From Saccharopolyspora hordei (lineage in GTDB: Bacteria > Actinomycetota > Actinomycetes > Mycobacteriales > Pseudonocardiaceae), in NCBI RefSeq assembly GCF_013410345.1, contig NZ_JACCFJ010000001.1, forward strand, positions 4,630,501-4,694,500: 64,000 nt of DNA, given 5' to 3'. A model generated the notes under the pieces. It was not told the origin of the DNA. It saw only the letters and a list, made by a program, of their open reading frames with translations, and ran no database searches. The position numbers were made by a program, and so were the translations under genes. Shown here piece by piece: positions 33,187 to 42,096 of this stretch (the stretch's first letter is position 1; each line of letters opens with the position of its first letter).

Positions 33187-34169
33187 CCCTGCGTCGCACC
33201 ACGGCCTTGCTGGGCACCGCCGTGCTCCTCGCGGGCTGCGGCGCGACCGTGCAGCCACCGGACCCCGGCGACGCCGCACCGGTGGTCGTCGAGAACTGCG
33301 GTGAGCGCATCAGCTACCCGCTGCCGCAGCGCGCGGTCGCCTACGACATGAGCAGCACCGAGAAGATGTTCGCGCTCGGCCTGGCCGACCGGATGCGCGG
33401 CATCGTGATGCCCTCCACCGCCGACCCCGCCGTGCAGCGCTCCCCGTACCTCGACGACTACCGGTCGGTGGAGACGCTCAGCACCGACGTGCTCAGCCGC
33501 GAAGTGGTCGTCGCCGCCAAGGCGGACTGGGTGCTCGCCGGCTGGAACTCGGGCTTCAGCGAAGCACGCGGCATCACCCCGCAGCTGCTGGCCGACGTCG
33601 GCATCCGCAGCTACCAGCACACCGAGAGCTGCTTCACCTACGGCTCGCACCCGGTGAAGGTGCCGCCACTGGACGCGCTCTACACCGACCTGCGGCAGAT
33701 CGGCGCGATCTTCCACGTGCCGGAGCGGGCCGAAGCGCTGGTCTCCGACCTGCAACGGCGCGCCGAAGCGCTGCGGCAGCAGCGCCCGGCGGGCGAACCG
33801 GCGCGGGTGTTCCTCTACGACTCGGGCACCGACCAGCCCTTCACCTCCGGCGCACAAGCCGCACCGGACGCGCTCATCTCGTTGGCCGGCGGGCGGAACA
33901 TCTTCAGCGACCTCGACCAGCGCTGGACCACCGTCGGCTGGGAGGACGTGGTGCGAGCGGCACCGGAGGTGATCGTCGTGGTCGACTACGGCGACCGCCC
34001 GGTCACCGACAAGATCGCGTTCCTGCAGTCGCACCCGGCGCTCGCCGACAGCCCCGCTGTCCGAAGTGGACACTTCTACGTGCTCGACTACGGGCAAGCC
34101 GTCAGCGGACCGCGGAACATCGACGGCGCCGAGCAGTTCGCCGCCTACCTGCGCTCGATCGGACGATGA
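33183..34169 (+). CDS. Substrate-binding lipoprotein of the metal-chelate importer
   Basis: A 328-residue lipoprotein: signal peptide with lipobox LLAGC (Cys near residue 19), then a FepB/BtuF-like two-lobe binding protein joined by a long helix (ADLQRR/LVSDL region). Conserved parts are VVENCGERISYPLPQRAVAY, DWVLAGWNSGF and YVLDYGQAVSGP. It should capture the metal-chelate outside the membrane and deliver it to the permease. ATG 33183 overlaps the ATPase stop; its stop overlaps the next gene ATG. Confidence 0.89.
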   Translation: MTLRRTTALLGTAVLLAGCGATVQPPDPGDAAPVVVENCGERISYPLPQRAVAYDMSSTEKMFALGLADRMRGIVMPSTADPAVQRSPYLDDYRSVETLSTDVLSREVVVAAKADWVLAGWNSGFSEARGITPQLLADVGIRSYQHTESCFTYGSHPVKVPPLDALYTDLRQIGAIFHVPERAEALVSDLQRRAEALRQQRPAGEPARVFLYDSGTDQPFTSGAQAAPDALISLAGGRNIFSDLDQRWTTVGWEDVVRAAPEVIVVVDYGDRPVTDKIAFLQSHPALADSPAVRSGHFYVLDYGQAVSGPRNIDGAEQFAAYLRSIGR

Positions 34170-34906
34170 AAGGCACCAAAACTGTGGCACACCCAGTGCT
34201 CCCCGACCAGCTCCCCGAACCCCTGCCCGCAGCGCAGATCATCGCGCTCAACCGGCCCGGGCCCGACCTGCACACCACCCGCTGCTACGAGTGGAACGGG
34301 TGGACCTTCACCGTGCCGCCCGGCGTGTTCCGCCCCGGGGCGACCAGCCGGATGGTCCACGAACGCCTGCTCGACGGGACCATCGACGTCGAGGGCCGGG
34401 TGTACGTGGCGATGGGTGTCGGGCTCGGCGTGGAAGCCGTGGTGGCCGGGCGCCGCGGCGCTGCCGAGGTCCACGCCTGCGACGTCGACCCCGCCAGCGT
34501 GCGCGCCGCGCAGCAGTGCTTCGACGAGCTGGCCGCGCCCACCAGCAGCAGCACCTTCGTCCCGGTCGTCTCCGACCTCTTCGAGGAGTTCCCGCCCGGG
34601 TTTCGCGCCGACGTCATCACCTTCAACCCGCCCGCCGTCAGCCAGCGGGTCAGCGACGACCCGGCGGTCGTGCGCAACGTCTGCACGGGCAGCCCGCTGG
34701 TGGCTCGGTTCTTCACGCAGATCGCCGAGCGCCGCCTGCTGGCCCCCGGCGGCGAGGTGTTCCTGATCGTGTCCAACACCGCGGACCTGCGGGCCATCAT
34801 CGGCCACGCCACCGGGCTCGGGTTCGCGACCGAGATCGCCCACCTGCACGACTGGCAGGACGGCGTGCTGACCTACCTGTTCCGGCTGACCGAGGAGGAC
34901 CGATGA
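34166..34906 (+). CDS. SAM-dependent class I methyltransferase-like enzyme
   Basis: A 246-residue Rossmann enzyme. The SAM motif I is VAMGVGLGVEAV (residues 81-92), followed by the acidic ribose-binding CDVDP (D106) and motif IV as FNPPA (153-157). The NPP core and the PPGVFRPG entry resemble HemK-type N-methyltransferases, with A for Y/F in NPPY. It either N-methylates a metallophore precursor or, like nicotianamine/staphylopine synthases, uses another part of SAM; sequence favours methylation. ATG 34166 overlaps the lipoprotein stop. Its place inside a Zur-controlled operon points to chelator synthesis. Confidence 0.78.
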   Translation: MKGTKTVAHPVLPDQLPEPLPAAQIIALNRPGPDLHTTRCYEWNGWTFTVPPGVFRPGATSRMVHERLLDGTIDVEGRVYVAMGVGLGVEAVVAGRRGAAEVHACDVDPASVRAAQQCFDELAAPTSSSTFVPVVSDLFEEFPPGFRADVITFNPPAVSQRVSDDPAVVRNVCTGSPLVARFFTQIAERRLLAPGGEVFLIVSNTADLRAIIGHATGLGFATEIAHLHDWQDGVLTYLFRLTEEDR

Positions 34907-35712
34907 CCGTGGCCACGGTCGCCGAGCTGACCACCCAGGTGCTCGCCGGGGAGCACGGCCCCGACCCTGCGGAGCTGACCGCGACCAGCGTGTTCTGGCT
35001 GCACCACGGGACCCGGCTGGCCGGCGGCGACACCACCTACCTCAACCAGTACGTGCTGGTGCGCGTCGGCGGGTCCTTCGGCGCCTGCGCCTTCGAGGCC
35101 GGGGAGCTCGACCCGGCGATCGGCCGGGAAGCGTCCGGATCCCCGCTCGACGAGCTGCTCCGCGACGCCCGCACCCCGCTGCGCATCGCCGCGCTCGACG
35201 CCTACCTGGCCGAGGTGCGCCCGCACCGCGAGTCGGACGCCGAGCCGGTCACCCTCCCCGCCGGCACGCCCGAACGGCGCGCGCAGGCACGGGACGCCGC
35301 GATCGCGGAGCTGTTGGACATCGCCCCCGGCGCGCGGGTGGCGCTGATCGGGGTGGTCAACCCGCTCGTCGCCGCGATCCGGGAGCGCGGCGGGGCGTGC
35401 CTGCCGTGCGACCTCAACCTCCGCCGGACCCAGTGGGGCGATCCGGTCGCCGAGTCCATGACCGAGGTGCTGGCACCGGCCGACGCCGTCGTGGCCACCG
35501 GGATGACGGTGAGCAACGGCACGTTCGACCACGTCCTGGAGCACTGCCGCGAGCGAGCGGTGCCGCTGGTGGTCTACGCGCAGACGGGCAGCGCGGTGGC
35601 GCGGGCGTTCCTCGGCTCCGGCGTGACCGCACTGTCGGCGGAACCGTTCCCGTTCTCGCAGTTCAGCGCCGATCCCACGGTGCTGTACCGGTACCGGGCG
35701 GAGGCGGCGTGA
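34903..35712 (+). CDS. DUF364/DUF4213-type Rossmann-like protein
   Basis: A 269-residue protein. The C-terminal Rossmann-like half (ARVALIGVVNPLVAAIRERG, CDLNLRRTQWGDPV, ADAVVATGMTVSNGTFDHVL) matches the DUF364 pattern. The N-terminal half has the alpha/beta form of DUF4213. Pfam describes these domains as putative heavy-metal chelation, and they often sit beside metal-chelate ABC transporters. No catalytic residue is evident. It could handle the metal-chelate after uptake or be a synthase. ATG 34903 overlaps the preceding stop; its stop overlaps the GTG of the kinase gene. Confidence 0.72.
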   Translation: MTVATVAELTTQVLAGEHGPDPAELTATSVFWLHHGTRLAGGDTTYLNQYVLVRVGGSFGACAFEAGELDPAIGREASGSPLDELLRDARTPLRIAALDAYLAEVRPHRESDAEPVTLPAGTPERRAQARDAAIAELLDIAPGARVALIGVVNPLVAAIRERGGACLPCDLNLRRTQWGDPVAESMTEVLAPADAVVATGMTVSNGTFDHVLEHCRERAVPLVVYAQTGSAVARAFLGSGVTALSAEPFPFSQFSADPTVLYRYRAEAA

Positions 35713-36728
35713 GCGTGCACGCGCGGGCAGCGGTGCTCGACGGGAGCAGCACAGTCCTGTGTGGACCTGGGCGTCCGCGGGCCGTGCCGGGAGTGGGGAT
35801 CGGCCGCGCGCCGGGCCACCACGGGGAGCTCCTGCAAGGCGTCTTCTGGGACACGCTGGGCGAACCGCGCCGTGGTCTGGTCACGCTGCCGATCAGCGGG
35901 TCGGGCACCTGCGCGGAGTTCCGGCCGGACCTCGGTACGGCACCGGACGCCCTCACGGTGGTGCCCGCGGACCGGGCCAAGGCCCGGCGCGCGGCGGTGC
36001 TGACGTTGGACCTGCTCGGGTCCGCACTGGACACACCGGTGTGCGGCGGGCTGCTGCGGCTGACCGGCGACCTGCCGGTCGGGCTCGGCATGGGCTCGTC
36101 GACCAGCGACATCATCGCGGCCGTGCGCGCGGTCGCGGACGCCTTCGGCGTGCGGATGCCCGCGAGCACCGTGGCCGCACTCGCGGTCCGCGCCGAGCAG
36201 GCCAGCGACCCGCTCATGCTCGACGACCGCCCGCTGCTGTTCGCGCAACGCGAGGGACGCGTCCTCGAAGTGTTGGGCAACGCACTACCCCCGATGGTCC
36301 TCCTCGGCTGCCTCACCGGCGCCGGTCGACCGGTCGACACCCTGCGTCTGCCCACAGTGGACACCTCGTGGGTCGAGGCGTACGAACGGCTCCGCCGCCG
36401 GCTGAGGCGCGCGGTCCGCACCGCCGACCTCGCCCTGCTCGGCGCGGTCAGCACCGAGAGCGCCCGGCTCAACCAGCACCTGCTGCCCAAGGAAGAACTG
36501 CCGGTCCTCACCGAGGTGGCGCGGTCCTCCAGCGCGGTGGGGATCCAGGTGGCGCACAGCGGCAACGTCGCCGGCGTGCTGTTCGACCCCGCTGCCGCCG
36601 ACCTGCCGCACCGGCTGGAGCGGTGCCGCACGGCCCTCGCCCGCGCCGGGATCGCGGTCACCCGGGTCTTCCACACCTCGGCAGCTCGTTCAAGGAAGGA
36701 CACCCCCGTTGTACGACCACGTCGCTGA
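35709..36728 (+). CDS. GHMP kinase, L-threonine/serine kinase (PduX)-like
   Basis: A 339-residue GHMP-superfamily kinase. Motif 1 is IGRAPGHHGELLQGVF (residues 31-46). The ATP-binding motif is PVGLGMGSSTSD (123-134). The C-terminal motif is VAHSGNVAGVLFDP. These match PduX-type kinases that phosphorylate free L-threonine. O-phospho-threonine or O-phospho-serine would be a good substrate for the PLP enzyme encoded next. GTG 35709 overlaps the preceding stop. The 3-prime end overlaps the PLP gene by 20 bp. Substrate is inference from motif and context. Confidence 0.8.
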   Translation: MSVHARAAVLDGSSTVLCGPGRPRAVPGVGIGRAPGHHGELLQGVFWDTLGEPRRGLVTLPISGSGTCAEFRPDLGTAPDALTVVPADRAKARRAAVLTLDLLGSALDTPVCGGLLRLTGDLPVGLGMGSSTSDIIAAVRAVADAFGVRMPASTVAALAVRAEQASDPLMLDDRPLLFAQREGRVLEVLGNALPPMVLLGCLTGAGRPVDTLRLPTVDTSWVEAYERLRRRLRRAVRTADLALLGAVSTESARLNQHLLPKEELPVLTEVARSSSAVGIQVAHSGNVAGVLFDPAAADLPHRLERCRTALARAGIAVTRVFHTSAARSRKDTPVVRPRR

Positions 36729-37719
36729 CGCGATCGGCCGGCCGGACCTGGTCCGGCTCGAGGACGGCCTGGTGTGCCTGCGGTTCGAGACGATGAAGGT
36801 GGTCTCCGCGCTCGGCGCGGTGCGCCACCTGCTCGACCACGGCGTGGTGCGGCCGGGCGACACCCTGCTGGACAGCTCCAGCGGCATCTACGCCTACGCG
36901 CTCGCCCTGGCCTGCCACCGCTACGGCCTGCACTGCCACATCATCGGCTCCACCACCGTCGACGAGGCGCTGCGCACCCAGCTGGCGGTGCTGGGCGCGA
37001 CGCTGGAACAGGTGGAGCCCTCCCACGACCTGAAGCTGGACCAGAGCCGCCGGGTGCAGCGTCTCCGCGAGGTCCTCGCGGAGAACCCGCACTTCCACTG
37101 GATGCGCCAGTACCACGACGACATCCACTACCTCGGCTACCGGGCGGTGGCCGAGGAGCTGGAGCGGCAGCTGGGTGCCGAGGCCATCACGATCGTCGGC
37201 GGCGTCGGGTCCGGCGCGTCCACCGGTGCGCTGGCGACGTTCCTGCGCGACAGCTCCGACGACGTGCAGCTGGTCGGGGTGCAGCCGTTCGGCAGCGTCA
37301 CCTTCGGCAGCGAGCACGTCGCCGACCCCGACATCATCATCGCCGGCATCGGCAGCTCGATCCCGTTCGGCAACGTCGCCCACGAGCTCTACGACGCGAT
37401 CCACTGGATCTCGTTCACCGCCGCCCTCTCCGGCAGCGTCGACCTGCTGCGCAGGCACGCGGTCTTCGCCGGGCTGTCCACCGGCGCCGGGTACCTGGCG
37501 GCGCGCTGGGAACGCGACGCGCGCCCGGAGCGGACGGTGGTGTTCATCGCGGCGGACACCGGCCACCGCTACACCGACTCGGTCTTCCGCCGCCACCACG
37601 AGGCCGTCGACCTCGCCGCGCTCGCTCCGCGCCACGTGTCCACGACGGACGACCTCGCACTCCCCTGGTCGCGGATGCGGTGGGGCCGCTCCTCCGCTCC
37701 GCGGCAGGCCGCCGCCTGA
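36709..37719 (+). CDS. PLP-dependent cysteine synthase-like enzyme
   Basis: A 336-residue fold-type II PLP enzyme. The Schiff-base lysine is probably K30 (RFETMKVVSALGA). The substrate loop is DSSSGIYAYALA (55-66). The phosphate-binding loop is GGVGSGASTG (164-173). The usual TSGNTG is SSSGIY, so it is divergent from CysK/SbnA. By analogy with SbnA (O-phosphoserine plus glutamate), it may replace the phosphate of the kinase product with an amine such as an amino acid to build a polyamino-carboxylate chelator. TTG 36709 is the start, after AAGGAAGGA. Reaction is inference. Confidence 0.82.
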   Translation: MYDHVADAIGRPDLVRLEDGLVCLRFETMKVVSALGAVRHLLDHGVVRPGDTLLDSSSGIYAYALALACHRYGLHCHIIGSTTVDEALRTQLAVLGATLEQVEPSHDLKLDQSRRVQRLREVLAENPHFHWMRQYHDDIHYLGYRAVAEELERQLGAEAITIVGGVGSGASTGALATFLRDSSDDVQLVGVQPFGSVTFGSEHVADPDIIIAGIGSSIPFGNVAHELYDAIHWISFTAALSGSVDLLRRHAVFAGLSTGAGYLAARWERDARPERTVVFIAADTGHRYTDSVFRRHHEAVDLAALAPRHVSTTDDLALPWSRMRWGRSSAPRQAAA

Positions 37720-37756
37720 CGACACCCGTCCCCCGACTTCGAGGAGCACCTCCCCG

Positions 37757-38998
37757 GTGACCACCCCGACCGCACCGCACGTGCCCGAAACCCGTTCAGC
37801 CTTCCGCGATCCGGCCTTCCTGCGGCTGTGGGCCGGGACGACGGCGTCCGGCCTGGCGACCTGGGCGCTGCCGTTCGTGCTGGGTCTGGCGGTCCTCGAC
37901 CGCTCGCTCACGCCGGTGGCGCTCGGGCTGCTGCTGGCCGCGCGCACGGCGGGCTTCCTCACGGCGGTCCCGATCAGCGGTGTCGTGGCCGACCGGTGCT
38001 CGCGCCGCACCGTCGTGCTGTGGTCCGGACTGGCCGCCGCGCTCGCGCTGCCGGTGATCGCGCTCGGGCTGGGCTGGTCGGTGCCGGTGACGGCCGCCGC
38101 AGCCGCCGTGGCGGGCGCCGGGCAGGGCGCGTGCCGCCCCGCGTTCCAGGCGCTGACGGCGGAAGTCGTCGCCGAGGGGCACCGCCAGCAGGCCAACGCC
38201 GCCATGACCGTGGCGGTGCGCGTCAGCACGCTGGTCGCGCCGGGGGCCACCGCGCTGCTGGCGGTGCTCGTCGACGTCCCGGTGCTGCTGCTGGGCATCG
38301 GCGGCCTCTGGCTGGTCGCCGCCCTGCTCCCGCCGGCGGGCACCGCGACCGCACCCGAGGCGGGTCCCCGGACGTCGTTCACCGCCGACTTCGTCAACGG
38401 GCTCCGCGAAGCGCGCCGGCACCCGTGGTTCCTCGCCGGGCTCGGCGCGCTGACCGCGGTGATCGCCACCGGGTACTCGGCCACCGGTGTGCTGCTCCCC
38501 GTGATCAGCCGGGACCGCTACGGCGGTGAAGCCGTGCTCGCCGCGGCGACCACGGCCTACATCGTCGGGGCGCTCCTCGGCGCGGTGGTCGTCGCGCGCT
38601 GGCGGCCCCGCGCCCGGGGCTGGGCCGCGCTGGCCGGGCTCGGCTGCTACGCGTTCGCCCCGCTGAGCCTGCTGGTCCCCGTCCACCCGGCGGTCGTCGT
38701 CGGCGCCTACGTGGTGGCCGGGCTGGGCATCGAACTGTTCAACGTCCCCTGGTTCACCGCGATCCAGCGCGAGGTCGAGCCGGGCACGCTGGCCCGGGTG
38801 TCCGCCCTGGACTTCCTGTTCTCCTACGGCCTCGCGCCGCTGGGCCTGGCCCTCGTCGCCCCGGCGGCCGAGCTGGTCGGGGCCCCGGCGGTCCTGCTCA
38901 CCTGCACCCTGGTCTGCGCCCTGGCCCCGGCGATCGCGGCGCTGGCGCCGACCAGCCGGACCTTCTCCCGCAGCGGCGTCAAGCCGGCCGCAGGGTGA
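37757..38998 (+). CDS. MFS exporter, last gene of the metallophore operon
   Basis: A 413-residue MFS_3-type transporter with about twelve helices. It opens FRDPAFLRLWAGTTASGLATW, has the loop motif SGVVADRCSRRTVVLW, and the central VNGLREARRHPWFLAGLGAL typical of EntS-like siderophore exporters. GTG 37757 follows GAGGAGCACC. It is 37 bp after the PLP gene and converges on the ABC-F gene, overlapping its 3-prime end by 20 bp. It most likely exports the chelator made by the preceding enzymes. Confidence 0.86.
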   Translation: MTTPTAPHVPETRSAFRDPAFLRLWAGTTASGLATWALPFVLGLAVLDRSLTPVALGLLLAARTAGFLTAVPISGVVADRCSRRTVVLWSGLAAALALPVIALGLGWSVPVTAAAAAVAGAGQGACRPAFQALTAEVVAEGHRQQANAAMTVAVRVSTLVAPGATALLAVLVDVPVLLLGIGGLWLVAALLPPAGTATAPEAGPRTSFTADFVNGLREARRHPWFLAGLGALTAVIATGYSATGVLLPVISRDRYGGEAVLAAATTAYIVGALLGAVVVARWRPRARGWAALAGLGCYAFAPLSLLVPVHPAVVVGAYVVAGLGIELFNVPWFTAIQREVEPGTLARVSALDFLFSYGLAPLGLALVAPAAELVGAPAVLLTCTLVCALAPAIAALAPTSRTFSRSGVKPAAG

Positions 38999-40576
38999 GG
39001 TGCGCGCCCTGCCAGCGCCGGCGCAGCCGGCGGTCGTGGCTGACGACCACGAGGGCACCGCGGTAGTCGGCGAGGGCGGCCTCCAGCTCCTCCACGAGGT
39101 CGGGGGACAGGTGGTTGGTGGGCTCGTCGAGCAGCAGCGCATCCGTCGGCTCGGTGACCAGCCGCGCGAGCGCGAGCCGCTGCCGCTGGCCGGTGGACAG
39201 CTCCGCCACCCGCGTGGAGAACTGGTCCTCGGGGAACAGGCCGAGGGACAGCAGCTGTTCGGCGTGCTCGGCCGGCCGCCCAGGACGTCCGCGGGCGAAC
39301 GCGGCCAGCAGCGTCTCGTCCGGCACGGCGGGGCTCGGCTCCTGCGGGAGGTGACCGATCCGGCCGCGGCGGGTGAGGGTGCCGCGGTCCGGTGCGAGGT
39401 CGCCGGCCAGCACGCGCAGCAGGGTTGACTTGCCCGCTCCGTTCGGACCCGTGATCAGCACGCGGTCGCCCGGCGCGACCTTGACGCTCGCCGGGGCGAG
39501 CCGTCCGGTGACCGCGATGCCGGTGGCGTCGAGGACCACGCCCTGCGCGCTCCCCGCCTGCGGGGTGGTGGTGAAGCGCAGCGGTTCCGGTGGCGGCGGC
39601 ACCGGCTCGGCCAGCAGCCGGCGCAACCGCTCCTCGGCGTTGCGGACCCGGCTCGCCACCGACCGCTGCACGCGACCGCCCGCCCGGTCGTAGGCCATCT
39701 TGTTGCCGTCCCGCATCGCCCGGCCCGGGGCGACCTGGCGCGCCGTGGTCGCGACCACCTCGCGGAGCCGCTCGGTCTCGGCCTGCCACTGCGCGTGGGC
39801 CTGCGCCCACCGCTGCCGCGCGGCTGCCTTCTCCGCGCGGAACCCGGCGTAGCCGCCGCCGTAGCGGACGACGCGGTGCCGGTCGGCGTCGACCTCCAGC
39901 AGGTGGTCGCGACCCGCTCCAGGAAGACCCGGTCGTGCGAGACGGCGACCGTCGTGCCACGACGGGTGCGCAGGTGCTCCTCCAGCCAGGTCAGGGCGTC
40001 GTCGTCGAGGTGGTTGGTCGGCTCGTCCAGCAGCAGCACCTCGGGACCCGCCGCCAGCAGCGCGGCCAGCCGCAACCGGGCCTGCTCCCCACCGGACAGC
40101 CCGCCGACGGCGCGATCGCGGTCCACCAGCCCGAGACCGAGACCGTGCAGGGCGCGCTCCACCCGGGCGTCGGCGTCGTAGCCGCCGCGCGCCTCGAAGG
40201 CGGTGGTGAGCTCGCCGTACTCGGCCACCACCGACTCGTCGCCGTCGGCCATCGCGGCTTCCAGGTCGCGCAGCCGCTGCTCGAGGGCGCGCAGCTCGCC
40301 CAGCGCCCGGTCGATGACGTCCTGCACCGTCCGCTCCGGCGGCAGCTCCTCGTCCTGCGCGACGTGGCCGACGCCGCCGTCGGCCTGGACGGCGACCTCA
40401 CCCGCGTCGGGTCGCTCCTGCCCGGCGAGCAGCCGCAGCAGGGTGGTCTTGCCCGACCCGTTCTCCCCGACGATGCCGGTGCGCTCGCCCACGGCGAGCG
40501 AGCACGTCACGTCATCGAGGACGGGCCTGCCGTGGAAGGACTTGCTGATGTTGCGCGCGGTGATCTGCGTGGGCAT
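38979..40576 (-). pseudogene. ABC-F type ATPase (ribosome protection/antibiotic resistance-like), frameshifted
   Basis: Two ABC domains without membrane segments. Domain 1 has GENGSGKTT, LSGGEQARLRLA and VLLLDEPTNHLD. Domain 2 has GPNGAGKST, LSTGQRQRLALA and ALLLDEPTNHL. This is the ABC-F layout of proteins that rescue ribosomes from antibiotics or stalling. The frame breaks near 39901: after LERVATT the reading should continue LLEVDADRHRVV, and one base (C in ACCCTG) seems missing; it resumes in the frame ending at 38979. Both halves are otherwise intact, so a sequence error is likely. A divergent TetR gene is the probable regulator. Confidence 0.82.
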
Positions 40577-40729
40577 GCGTGGTCTCCGAGGCGTTCGAGG
40601 GGGGCGCGGCCACCAGGGCCGCAGATCGGGACGAACGCGTCAGAAGAGCATCGGCGACCTCGCTAGCGCGACAACAGTTGCGTTGAGCTTGCGCGCGACC
40701 GAACCCGACGAGCAACAGGACCTCCTCCG

Positions 40730-41335
40730 ATGAGCCCCGCACCTCCCCCGGGCAGCGTGCGACCGGGCGGCCGCACCGCGCGGACGCGTGCCCGCGTGCT
40801 CGCCGCGGTCAGCGCGGAGCTGGCGGAGAACGGCTACGACGCGCTCACCGTGGACGCCGTCGCGGCCCGCTCAGGCGTGCACCGCACCACGGTGTACCGC
40901 CGCTGGCGCGACGTCGGCGGCCTGCTCACCGACCTGCTCGATGCGACGACCGCCGACGACTGGCAGCCCGCGGACACCGGCTCCCTGCGCGGTGACCTCG
41001 CCGCCCTGAACCGGGAAGTCCAGGCGGCGCTGACGGAACGCCCGTCGGTCGCCGCTGCCGTGATCGCCGCGTCGTTCCGCTCCGCGGAGAACGCGCGGGC
41101 GTTGCGGAGGATGTGGCAGGACCGCTACGCCCGCTGCGGCGTCATCGTCGACCGCGCGGTCGAGCGCGGCGAGCTCCCGCCCGACGTCGACGCGCGCGCC
41201 CTGCTGGTCGCCGCGACCGCACCGCTCTACCACGAGCTGGTGCTGCTCGGCACGCCACCCGACCCGGGACTCCCCGACCGCGCGGCCGAGAGCGCCGTGC
41301 TCGCCGCGTCCGCGGGCGCGTTCACCCGCTCCTGA
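40730..41335 (+). CDS. TetR/AcrR family transcriptional regulator
   Basis: A 201-residue regulator. The N-terminal helix-turn-helix is ARVLAAVSAELAENGYDALT, VDAVAARSGVHRTTVYRRW. The C-terminal ligand domain is helical (TetR_C-like: LTERPSVAAAVIAASFRSAE). It is divergent from the ABC-F gene across about 150 bp and so likely represses it, responding to an antibiotic-like ligand. ATG 40730 is 10 to 15 bases after AGGACCTCCT-type purine-rich sequence, moderately convincing. Confidence 0.85.
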   Translation: MSPAPPPGSVRPGGRTARTRARVLAAVSAELAENGYDALTVDAVAARSGVHRTTVYRRWRDVGGLLTDLLDATTADDWQPADTGSLRGDLAALNREVQAALTERPSVAAAVIAASFRSAENARALRRMWQDRYARCGVIVDRAVERGELPPDVDARALLVAATAPLYHELVLLGTPPDPGLPDRAAESAVLAASAGAFTRS

Positions 41336-41705
41336 CGCGCGGACGGGCACCCACGGTCCTCCGGGCTCAACCCCGGATCCGATCGCGAAACCTCGGTCGT
41401 GCGCACGGGATCACCGGACGCGGCACGACCGACGACCGTGGCGACACCACGACCCCACCGCGACCGCGGGGTCGCGACAGCGCCCCACTCGTCCCGCCAC
41501 TGCGGAGCCACCGGAGATCCACAGTGGACCACGCGCCCGGCCGCAGTGCGCGCGAGGACGGGCTGCCCAGCGAACACGTCGCCGAACAGCCCGTTCTCAT
41601 CGCGTCGCGCGGAGCGCACCGCGACAAGGCCCAACCCCTCTCATGGGAGCTCCGCGCGCAACGCCTCACGGCAGGACGGGGGCTGCACCTGCACCCCCAG
41701 CACGG
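41336..41705. other. Intergenic region without a gene
   Basis: About 370 bp between the TetR gene and the first glycine-rich small protein gene, whose 3-prime end is at 41706. No coding region was recognised. Confidence 0.4.
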
Positions 41706-42020
41706 TCAGGGCCGGAAGAAGGGCCCGCCCGCACCGCCGGTACCGGAGCCCCCGGCACCAGCGCCACCGACGCCGGTGCCACCGTTCCCGCCGCTCCCGC
41801 CAGCGGAACCGGCGGTGGAACCGTCGCCGCCGTCCCCACCGTCGCCGCCACCGGTGCCCCCACCGGTGCCGCCGCCGTCACCGCCGTCGGCGCCCTCGAC
41901 CACGACACCGCTCCAGCCGCCGGTGGTCGACAACGTGGACAGGGCCGTGCGGGCTGGGAGCAACTCGAGATGCTGCTCGTCGAGCTCCGCAGCGCTCAAC
42001 TGCCGCTTCTTCTCCAACAT
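41706..42020 (-). CDS. Leader/glycine-rich small protein 1 (putative precursor peptide)
   Basis: A 104-residue protein in two parts. Residues 1-30 form a hydrophilic leader with L8 S9, E12 L13, Q16, E19, L21 P22, R24 T25, at identical positions in the proteins at 42097-42405 and 44498-44908. A linker WSGVVVE (residues 35-41) follows, then about 60 residues that are more than half glycine with D, T, A and S (GGDGGGTGGGTGGGDGGDGG), ending FFRP. ATG 42020 has GAGGAGG upstream. No signal peptide or cysteine. It looks like a substrate of the PqqD-M50 protease at 44990-46327. Confidence 0.75.
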   Translation of the reverse strand: MLEKKRQLSAAELDEQHLELLPARTALSTLSTTGGWSGVVVEGADGGDGGGTGGGTGGGDGGDGGDGSTAGSAGGSGGNGGTGVGGAGAGGSGTGGAGGPFFRP

Positions 42021-42096
42021 CAGGTCCTCCTCGGCCGTCAGAGCGGATGTGGCGGTCCACTCAGGCGTACCCAAGGAGGTGCGGCGTCAAGGCAGA

